Source of the DNA: Deltaproteobacteria bacterium
Lineage (GTDB): Bacteria > Desulfobacterota > DSM-4660 > Desulfatiglandales > HGW-15
DNA: 30,625 nt
Direction of reading: 5' to 3'
Assembly: GCA_016932235.1 (NCBI GenBank)
Contig: JAFGDF010000300.1
Coordinates: 1 to 30,625 of the forward strand
Made by a program: the position numbers and the translations under genes. The notes under the pieces are model-generated. The model made no database searches. It saw only the letters and a program-made list of their open reading frames with translations, and was not told where the DNA came from. Shown one piece after another: positions 24,978 through 30,625 of this stretch (the first letter of the stretch is position 1; each line of letters opens with the position of its first letter).

Positions 24978-27398
24978 CTAAACTAGCCATGATTTACTCA
25001 GCTCCTCTTTAATAGCCTGACCCAACTTTTTAAGTGACAATGGCTTTTTAATATATATACCAGCCCCCAGGTTCTGAGTTTCTTTAACCTCTTTTGTTTC
25101 TGAATATCCGCTGACAAGCACGGCTTTCTGTTTCGGATGTATCTCCAGTATACGTTTATAGGTTTCACTGCCGCTTATCCCCGGGTCCATAATCATATCC
25201 AGAAGAATGATATCTACACTATGTTCCTTCAGATATAAAACCGCCTCCTCTCCGCTTGATACAGTCTTTGCTTTGTAACCCAGTTTTTCCAGCATCTTAC
25301 AGTTTATCTTCCTTTGAGTTTCTTCATCGTCAACAATCAGTATGCTTTCACCATTCCCCAAATAATCTTCAATTGATAATGGTAATTCCTTTTCCAGCAT
25401 CTTATCTCTAATAATCGGGAAGTACACCTCAAAGGTGGTACCATTATCATTACTCGATACATCTATGTAACCTTCATGATCCTGAACAATATTCCAGACC
25501 ACAGCCAGTCCCAATCCTGTGCCGCTTCTGCCCATGACTTTTTTTGTAAAAAACGGTTCGAATATCCTGTCAAGATACTCTGACAATATCCCTGATCCGT
25601 CATCTGATACACGGAGCACTGCATATTCTCCTCTCTTCACATCTTCATACCCTTTTACCGGTCTATCAACATATCGATTCATGGTCGATACAGTCACATT
25701 TCCTCTGCCTTCAATAGCTTCCGAAGCGTTCGAAACCAGGTTCATGATTATCTTCCTGATATGAATCGGGGAACCGCTGATAACCATCAATTCCTCATTC
25801 AGTTCTGTCCTGATCGTTACTGTAGGATGATACTGTTTGAGCTTTTTAAATTCAGGAGACGTCATATATTCTTTAATTATATCATTTAAATTCAGGTTTT
25901 CTTTTACAGTGGCTGCTCCCCTGGCTATTGTTAACAGGTCCTGAACGATTGCAGCTGCCCTTGTTCCTGATTCATGTATTGCATTCAGAGGCTCCCGGAA
26001 TTTACTGTCTTCAGGCAAATCCAGTAACAGTAATTCAGGATAACTGACAATTCCCGATAAAACATTATTTAAATCATGTGCAACACCTCCTGCAAGAAGA
26101 CCCAGGGACTCCATCTTTCTTGCCCTGGCAAGTTTTTCTTCGCTCTTCCTCAGTCTCTCTTCCGCGTGCCTGCGCTCAGTAATATCCTGATTCACGCCAA
26201 AACATTTAATCTGGACATCCTCATCGTTTATTTCAACTACACCCTTCGATCGAATAATTCTTACCATCCCGTCGGGTCTGATAATGCGAAACTCCGAATC
26301 CCATGATTGCGTTTTTTCGATCGATTCCCTGATCTCTTTACTGGCTCTATCAGCATCATCCGGATGGATTAATTGATTGGATATTTCAAACAGATCCCCT
26401 TTAAATGTTTTCTCGTCGTAACCATATATAGCATACATATTTGGAGACCAGATAATAGAATGGTTTTCCATATCCCAGATAAAACTCCCTATTGATGCCA
26501 TCTCCTGGGATCTGTTTAAAAGCTCCTGTCTTTCATGTAATGCTTCTTCCGCTTTTTTCCGTTCGGTAACGTCACGCAGAAAACAGACGGCTCTTTCTTC
26601 GTCACGCTGATACTGGATACTTATTTCCACATCAAAGAAACTGCCATCCTTGCGTTTATGCCTGGCGACAAAAAGATTTCCACCCCTGTCAATAAGTGTT
26701 TGTCTTCTCCGGGCCATTTCCTCTGCTGACTCAGGAACTTCCAGATCCGTAATTTTCATATTTAAAAGTTCCTGGCGGCTGTAACCGCTCATTTTACAGT
26801 AGGCATTATTTACTTCAAGAATATGATCCTGCATATCGATTAACTGAAAACCATCCATGGCGGTCTCGATGATACTCCTGTACCGTTTTTCGCTTTCCCT
26901 CAGACTATCTTCAACCTTTTTTTTCTCTGTGATATCTGTCCCGGTACAAAACGATCCGATAATTTTACCATTTTTATTTTTTAGCATTGTGTTATGCCAT
27001 GCAATTATCTTCTCTGTACCGGAAAGGCATACAACTTTATACTCGGCGTAGGGTGTAATCTCAATTCGACCTTCTATCAAATCACGATAATTCTTTTTAA
27101 CATCTTCAATTATGTCCTTTGGGGTAAATAGATCGAACCAGTTCTTTCCAAGAAAATCAGTCTCGGTTCCTTCTAGAATCTCACAGCCTTTTCTATTGAT
27201 ACTTATGATCTGCCCGGTCCGGTCCAATACCAGGATAATAACTAGTGCAGCATCTATCAGGCTTTGAGAAATGTCACCTTCGATCATCATATCCGTTCTC
27301 TCATCCGTATTTTTGTCTGTCCCTTTTAAGATTGATTCAGCCTGTTCCAGTATTCGAATCCGCTGCTCTAATTCTTCATGGGTTGGTTTTTCTGACAT
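24978..27398 (-). CDS. Hybrid sensor histidine kinase with three PAS domains and a receiver
   Basis: An 806-residue soluble kinase without membrane segments. Order: N-terminal coiled coil (EKPTHEELEQRIRILEQAE), PAS-1 (about 45-160), PAS-2 (165-282), PAS-3 (295-410), HisKA with H-box VAHDLNN (His441), and HATPase with N-box MNLVSNASEA (552-561), VSDDGSGI and GTGLGLAVV. A C-terminal receiver (about 684-800) follows, with phospho-acceptor Asp734 in LLDMIMDPG and Lys785. The HDLNN-type box and receiver tail are typical of Desulfobacterota kinases acting as signalling hubs. The signal and the output partner are unknown. AGGAG lies six bases before the ATG on this strand. It converges on the esterase; whether it controls the cluster cannot be told. 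Confidence 0.93.
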   Translation of the reverse strand: MSEKPTHEELEQRIRILEQAESILKGTDKNTDERTDMMIEGDISQSLIDAALVIILVLDRTGQIISINRKGCEILEGTETDFLGKNWFDLFTPKDIIEDVKKNYRDLIEGRIEITPYAEYKVVCLSGTEKIIAWHNTMLKNKNGKIIGSFCTGTDITEKKKVEDSLRESEKRYRSIIETAMDGFQLIDMQDHILEVNNAYCKMSGYSRQELLNMKITDLEVPESAEEMARRRQTLIDRGGNLFVARHKRKDGSFFDVEISIQYQRDEERAVCFLRDVTERKKAEEALHERQELLNRSQEMASIGSFIWDMENHSIIWSPNMYAIYGYDEKTFKGDLFEISNQLIHPDDADRASKEIRESIEKTQSWDSEFRIIRPDGMVRIIRSKGVVEINDEDVQIKCFGVNQDITERRHAEERLRKSEEKLARARKMESLGLLAGGVAHDLNNVLSGIVSYPELLLLDLPEDSKFREPLNAIHESGTRAAAIVQDLLTIARGAATVKENLNLNDIIKEYMTSPEFKKLKQYHPTVTIRTELNEELMVISGSPIHIRKIIMNLVSNASEAIEGRGNVTVSTMNRYVDRPVKGYEDVKRGEYAVLRVSDDGSGILSEYLDRIFEPFFTKKVMGRSGTGLGLAVVWNIVQDHEGYIDVSSNDNGTTFEVYFPIIRDKMLEKELPLSIEDYLGNGESILIVDDEETQRKINCKMLEKLGYKAKTVSSGEEAVLYLKEHSVDIILLDMIMDPGISGSETYKRILEIHPKQKAVLVSGYSETKEVKETQNLGAGIYIKKPLSLKKLGQAIKEELSKSWLV

Positions 27399-27489
27399 CT
27401 GTTTCTCCTGTCAATTTTTATGTCGATATTGAAAGGGGGTTTCCCTTCATTTGAGTGGAAAATCCCATTGGACTCAGGGTTTCTTCCTC

Positions 27490-27629
27490 TCATATGCACG
27501 AAAGATCAACAGTAAATTCCCTCGGGTTTTCACTGGTCATGGCACCGATGTACCATTTATCGGCTTTTTTTCTGGCAAGCACAATATACTCTCCCACGCT
27601 TTCTTCCAGAACAATAGTGCGGAGAAAAC
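27490..27629 (-). pseudogene. Remnant of a GH97-type glycosidase C-terminus
   Basis: On the minus strand, from the edge of the mobile element to TGA at 27490-27492, the frame reads TIVLEESVGEYIVLARKKAD, then KWYIGAMTSENPREFTVDLS. This resembles the C-terminal beta-sandwich of GH97 alpha-glucosidases (WDETxVLxGxxGEYxxIARRKGxxWYIGAMT...R(D/E)LxxxLSFL). Only about 45 residues are left. Homology stops just inside the element boundary, and the far flank of the element does not obviously continue it. I infer an old deletion next to the insertion. The assignment rests on a short match. Confidence 0.5.
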
Positions 27630-27655
27630 CGGGGTCAGCCCTTGACATTGGACAT
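27630..27655 (+). repeat. Left inverted end of the RAYT element
   Basis: Twenty-six bases, starting CGGGGTCAGCCC and ending CATTGGACAT, perfectly complementary to 28650-28675. It contains the stop codon of the transposase (27635-27637 on the minus strand). Confidence 0.88.
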
Positions 27656-28603
27656 ATATTGATCGATTTTAACTACTTTCTTCTTTAATACCCGGTCTTT
27701 ATTAAGCTTATTTAAGAACCTCTCCTTTATCTTTGCTATAGCAGAATAGCTTAACCCTCCAAAGTATTCTCCAACCTCTTTGTTGCTTAGTTCGGTATGG
27801 GTTTTAAGTATGTAAACCACAATATCTCTATCCTCCCCTTTTAAAAGGGTAAGGTCAGATACAGATACTTTTAATTTCCCTGCAATAACTTCAAGTATCT
27901 CTTCAGGTTCAGCTCTTTTATGAAGTGTTTTCCTGAACGATGTCTCTTTATCTTCCAGCTTTTTATCTTTCAATTTATCAAGAGATTGCTTAATAAAAGT
28001 TTTACTACCAAGTATTATCCCACCATAAAGATCTTTTATTGGATTCTCCAGCTCCTCAACACTTATTTCTTCTACAAATGACCTGTATCCTGATACTGCC
28101 TGCTTCCTGTCTTTTGATATCATACCCAGGATCAGATCTCTGTAGACCATATCGACTCCTTTATTTTTTATAAAAGATCCATAACTGCTGTGAGGGTAAT
28201 CCTGTGGCCTCTCAGCTAATCCCGCCTTAACTGGATTAAGGTGTATATATCTGCTGAGTTCCAGAAGGTATTTATCCTTTTCGACAAGTATGGCCTTGTA
28301 CCTACCTTGGAATAAATGACCGCTTCTGTCTCTTTTCCGGTTTATATACGTTGTATATGAGCCGTTTATGTAATGCATTAGTTTACTGAGATTGGCCTTT
28401 TGTGTCTCAAGGAGGAGGTGATAATGGTTTGTCATTAAGGCATAGGAATGAATCCTGTATTCGAACTTTTTAATTCCTTCTTCAAGGTAGGCTATAAATT
28501 TACCGTAATCTGTATTACTGAAAAATATTCTTTTTCGGTCATTCCCCCTGCTGGTGATATGATAAAACGCACCTTCGCTTTCTATTCTTATCGCCCTTGC
28601 CAT
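27635..28603 (-). CDS. REP-associated tyrosine transposase (RAYT, Y1_Tnp family)
   Basis: A 322-residue protein of the IS200-like Y1 transposase / RAYT group. Diagnostic features: the start ARAIRIESEGAFYHITSRGN, the metal-binding HUH-type pair His60 and His62 in MTNHYHLLLE, FQGRYKAILVE (98-108) and RYIHLNPVKAGL with the likely catalytic Tyr119. The C-terminal third (about 235-310) resembles a DnaA-like helix-turn-helix (SNKEVGEYFGGLSYSAIAKIK). Such enzymes nick and join single-stranded DNA at short palindromes. The gene looks intact. It fills almost the whole element, and its stop lies within the left inverted repeat. Confidence 0.92.
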   Translation of the reverse strand: MARAIRIESEGAFYHITSRGNDRKRIFFSNTDYGKFIAYLEEGIKKFEYRIHSYALMTNHYHLLLETQKANLSKLMHYINGSYTTYINRKRDRSGHLFQGRYKAILVEKDKYLLELSRYIHLNPVKAGLAERPQDYPHSSYGSFIKNKGVDMVYRDLILGMISKDRKQAVSGYRSFVEEISVEELENPIKDLYGGIILGSKTFIKQSLDKLKDKKLEDKETSFRKTLHKRAEPEEILEVIAGKLKVSVSDLTLLKGEDRDIVVYILKTHTELSNKEVGEYFGGLSYSAIAKIKERFLNKLNKDRVLKKKVVKIDQYMSNVKG

Positions 28604-28649
28604 ATATAAGCCCCCATTCCTTAATATCAGGAGCTTATATCACTCTTTA

Positions 28650-28675
28650 ATGTCCAATGTCAAGGGCTGACCCCG
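28650..28675 (-). repeat. Right inverted end of the RAYT element
   Basis: Starts ATGTCCAATG and ends GGCTGACCCCG on the + strand; exact reverse complement of 27630-27655. It lies 46 bp upstream of the transposase start. Confidence 0.88.
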
Positions 28676-28781
28676 ATCTTTTCAGAATACCGTCCCTGAA
28701 TACAAATGTCACCTTTTTTGCTTGTTGATTTTTAAATACTTTTCCAATAAGCTTGAAGAACATTTAAGTAGAGGTGTGATA

Positions 28782-28979
28782 ATGATTATTCAAAAAAAAT
28801 ATATAGTGGATGAACAGGGTAACCCCAAAGAAGTGATTATACCAGTGGATGACTTTAAAAAAATAGAAGAACTGCTGGGTTGGGATTTGGATAATGAAGA
28901 CGTTCATCAATTGCGTGAAGCAAGGAAGGATAGGGAAAAAGGAAATAAAGACGCTTACACCGATCTGGACTCTATCTAA
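28782..28979 (+). CDS. Type II antitoxin, small protein before a RelE-type toxin
   Basis: A 65-residue protein: MIIQKKYIVDEQGNPKEVIIPVDDFKKI-like N-terminus, then an acidic and charged tail (LREARKDREKGNKDAYTDLD). The V-DE-G-P-VIIP pattern followed by a disordered C-terminus is common among Phd/YefM-like and related antitoxins that neutralise RelE toxins, though the exact family is uncertain. An upstream ATG at 28722 would add 20 residues, but AGAGGTG lies just before ATG 28782 and the conserved part starts there. Its stop overlaps the toxin start by one base (TAATG), the classic layout of a toxin-antitoxin operon. Autoregulation by the complex is typical but not visible. Confidence 0.78.
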   Translation: MIIQKKYIVDEQGNPKEVIIPVDDFKKIEELLGWDLDNEDVHQLREARKDREKGNKDAYTDLDSI

Positions 28980-29239
28980 TGTCAAAAGTAATAGTACATC
29001 GCAATGCAGTAAAATACCTAAAACGCCTTCCCGAAGAAACAAAAAATCGAATTAAAAAAGCACTCAAACAATTGGAAAGCAACCCGCTTAATTATCCCGG
29101 CATAAAGCAAATGCATGGTGAATGTTCAGGCTATCACAGAATCCGCTTAGGAAAACTGAGGGCTATTTTTTGGTATGATTCGAAAGAGGATATTATATAC
29201 ATTGACCATATAGGCCCAAGAGGAGATGTCTATAAATAG
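28979..29239 (+). CDS. RelE/ParE-family toxin
   Basis: An 86-residue basic protein with the RelE-superfamily layout: VHRNAVKYLKRLPEETKNRIKKALKQLE (helical pair), then YPGIKQMHGECSGYHRIRLGKLRAIFWYD (beta sheet with HRIRLGKLRAIF) and the end IIYIDHIGPRGDVYK. RelE toxins cleave mRNA on the ribosome, and ParE relatives block gyrase. The RIRxGxxRxxF and HIGxRxDVY pieces favour a RelE-type mRNA interferase. It starts on the last base of the antitoxin stop codon, so translation is coupled. The pair adjoins a RAYT element and repeat-rich DNA, a common setting for mobile toxin-antitoxin genes. Confidence 0.88.
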   Translation: MSKVIVHRNAVKYLKRLPEETKNRIKKALKQLESNPLNYPGIKQMHGECSGYHRIRLGKLRAIFWYDSKEDIIYIDHIGPRGDVYK

Positions 29240-29314
29240 GCTCCATTTTCTTTCCTCTTTTCTATTTCCTGATTTCTAGTTTTTCAATTCTTTTCCTAAC
29301 AGCCTACAGCCTTT

Positions 29315-29387
29315 ACCCTGTTAAATCCGCAAAGCCCCGATAAACCGGGATGCAAGCACGAGCTTGCGAAGCAACATTTAACAGGGT
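29315..29387. repeat. Branched inverted repeat (stem with two inner hairpins)
   Basis: ACCCTGTTAAAT (29315-29326) is the exact complement of ATTTAACAGGGT (29376-29387). Inside lie two smaller hairpins: CCCG...CGGG near 29335-29349, and GCAAGC-ACGA-GCTTGC near 29352-29367. Together they give a three-way junction. This is a structured repeat or a small RNA-like element; no promoter was identified. Confidence 0.6.
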
Positions 29388-29673
29388 GAACAGCTTCAGC
29401 CTGGTTCTCCCCCTGATCTCTGACTTCAGGTTTTTTACCAATCTTGAATTTTGAATATTGAACTTTGAATCAATACACTAACAGCCCTCAGGCTAAAATG
29501 CTTCAGCCTAGTTTTCCCCTGACCTCCCTGGCGCGCCATAGCCTTGGCGAAGGCGGCTGTCTTTTTCCCCTTGAATTTATTAAAAAAAAGTCTTAAAAAT
29601 AATTGTATCATATCAGGCATAAAGACATACTGCCTCAAAGATTTATCGTTTTGGATTACTGATAATTGTTTAA

Positions 29674-29726
29674 TTGTCTGCCTATGGCGGATTGATCACT
29701 TGTCAGCCTCTGGCTGATTGTTAACT
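29674..29726. repeat. Two imperfect 26-bp-period hairpin repeats
   Basis: TTGTCTGCCTATGGCGGATT (from 29674) and TTGTCAGCCTCTGGCTGATT (from 29700) are imperfect copies. Each can fold as a short hairpin (TCTGCC/GGCGGA with one G-U, and CAGCC/GGCTG). The compensating changes in the two arms suggest the fold is kept. Confidence 0.5.
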
Positions 29727-29937
29727 GGTAATTGTTCATTGTAAAAGTTTTTCTAAACATTTTTTATTGTCATTCCACTGCCATGACCGTGGAATCCATT
29801 TGTTTTTGATGTATATAATTTGGGCAACTGTGAAAAGTGAAGACATGACACCTATATTTTGTTCACGTATTGGCTAATGAAAAGCTTTATTTGAGATTTA
29901 AGCAAAGTCTTATGTGTTTTGACATAAAGGATAGCTT

Positions 29938-30625
29938 ATGAAAAAGTGGCCTTATCCGGTTCATTACGGGAAAGAAAATGAAATAGAAACGGATGTTCTC
30001 TTTATAGGGGGCGGGATAGCCGGTTCCCATGGTGCTATCAGTGCAGCGAAAAAAGGCGCCAGGGTTGCAGTCGTTGATAAGGGGCCGGTCATAAGGAGCG
30101 GTCTTGGCGGGGCGGGTGTCGACCACTGGCACCTTGCCTGCACGAATCCGGCGTCAAATATCACGCCAGATGAAATCATGGAATATGTGTCGGGTTTCGG
30201 GGATTACGGATACCTTGAGTTCGGAAACGGCATTTCGGCCTACATCACTGCAAGAGAGAGTTATGATGCGCTTCTTGATATCGAAAAAATGGGCATGAAA
30301 GTAAGAGATGTCGATAATGAGTTCGTGGGCGCACCCTTCAGAGACGAAAAAACAAAGCTGTTGTTTGCCTACGACTATGACAGCAGGTATACCATCCGGG
30401 TTCAGGCTGCAAAGGTAAAGCCTGCATTGTACAACGAAATGAAGCGGCTTGGTGTTCAAATTTTTGACCGTATTACAATGACGAGCCTGTTAACCGAAAA
30501 CGGCAGCCAGGGAGGCAGGGTTATCGGTGCGACGGGCGTTCACAGGCGCACGGGAGAATTTTATATTTTCAAGACAAAAGCCGTCGTCATGTCTGTGGCC
30601 CGGCCCCATGATATCTGGATTTTTG
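29938..30625 (+). CDS. FAD-dependent oxidoreductase (fumarate-reductase-flavoprotein-like), partial
   Basis: The frame is open from ATG 29938 to the end of the window (229 codons), so the C-terminus is missing. The N-terminal FAD-binding Rossmann motif is VLFIGGGIAGSHGAISAAKKG (about 20-40) closing with VAVVDKG, followed by RSGLGGAGVDHWHLACTNP, the position where succinate dehydrogenase/fumarate reductase-type flavoproteins wrap the FAD. This places it in the FAD_binding_2 superfamily (fumarate reductase, AprA, aspartate oxidase relatives), but the substrate-binding part is not in view. AAAGGA lies six bases ahead of the ATG. A 700-bp repeat-rich spacer separates it from the toxin gene, so it starts a new transcription unit; any link with the selenoprotein cluster is speculative. 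Confidence 0.82.
   Translation, partial: MKKWPYPVHYGKENEIETDVLFIGGGIAGSHGAISAAKKGARVAVVDKGPVIRSGLGGAGVDHWHLACTNPASNITPDEIMEYVSGFGDYGYLEFGNGISAYITARESYDALLDIEKMGMKVRDVDNEFVGAPFRDEKTKLLFAYDYDSRYTIRVQAAKVKPALYNEMKRLGVQIFDRITMTSLLTENGSQGGRVIGATGVHRRTGEFYIFKTKAVVMSVARPHDIWIF

Larger units (their letters stand above)
27630..28675 (-). mobile_element. RAYT/IS200-like element with perfect 26-bp inverted ends
   Basis: A 1046-bp unit bounded by perfect inverted repeats (27630-27655 and 28650-28675) that encloses a single Y1-type transposase gene reading leftward. The last codon and stop of the transposase lie inside the left repeat. The flanks differ in character: a GH97 relic on the left, nothing recognisable on the right. 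No target duplication is seen, as expected for single-strand, HUH-type transposition. Confidence 0.82.
29240..29937. other. Repeat-rich non-coding spacer
   Basis: About 700 bp without a convincing gene on either strand; the few short frames lack ribosome sites and family features. It holds the branched inverted repeat at 29315-29387, copies of a CTAACAGCC/CTTCAGCCT spacer repeat (29291-29307, 29384-29420, 29477-29515), a GCGCCATAGCCTTGGCGAAGG hairpin-like motif near 29530-29555, and 26-bp period hairpin repeats at 29674-29726. It looks like an accumulation of small intergenic repeats next to the mobile element and toxin-antitoxin pair. Confidence 0.65.

Noticed and set aside
29435..29638. 67-codon minus-strand frame in the right-hand spacer
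   Set aside because: It covers intergenic repeats, lacks a ribosome site and resembles no protein family.

Overview
The window looks like a mesophilic, anaerobic, selenocysteine-using bacterium, most likely an uncultured Desulfobacterota (Desulfobacterales-like). Grounds: the PAS kinase at the right opens with an EKPTHEELEQR-type leader that is very common in that group, there is a glycyl radical enzyme, two genes need UGA read as selenocysteine, and RAYT-type elements and repeat-rich spacers are present. This placement is inference; no rRNA or marker gene is present.

Left part (1-5925, + strand): the 3' end of a parallel beta-helix protein, a secreted alpha/beta hydrolase, a truncated monoacylglycerol-lipase-like gene, an exported selenoprotein of the UGSC family (Sec codon 2512-2514, variant motif U-S-S-C), a small secreted DUF4352-like protein, a double cupin, and a CocE/NonD hydrolase reduced to its two ends by an internal deletion.

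Middle (5996-16260): a glycerol locus. glpA and glpB (anaerobic glycerol-3-phosphate dehydrogenase; no glpC beside them) are on the minus strand. A DeoR-type glpR and the rhizobial-type glycerol ABC transporter glpS-glpT-glpP-glpQ-glpU-glpV diverge from them. This block sits between two stretches that resemble each other.

Right-middle (16516-24705, + strand): a GC-richer type-B carboxylesterase, the broken tail of a cupin gene, a second exported UGSC selenoprotein (Sec codon 18805-18807, U-G-S-C), an intact Tat-exported cupin related to the left double cupin, a glycyl radical enzyme without an activase in the window, and a secreted feruloyl-esterase-like hydrolase. The recurring set (exported UGSC selenoprotein, HxHxxxE cupin, secreted ester hydrolase, here plus a glycyl radical enzyme) is the best candidate for an undescribed system. 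A plausible but unproven reading is extracytoplasmic release and redox or metal-dependent processing of an ester-linked substrate, with the cytoplasmic radical enzyme acting on a product.

Right part (24706-30625): a hybrid PAS histidine kinase (- strand), a remnant of a GH97 glycosidase abutting a 1.05-kb RAYT/IS200-like element with perfect 26-bp inverted ends, a RelE-type toxin-antitoxin pair, about 700 bp of repeat-rich non-coding DNA with a branched inverted-repeat structure, and the start of an FAD-dependent oxidoreductase that runs off the window.
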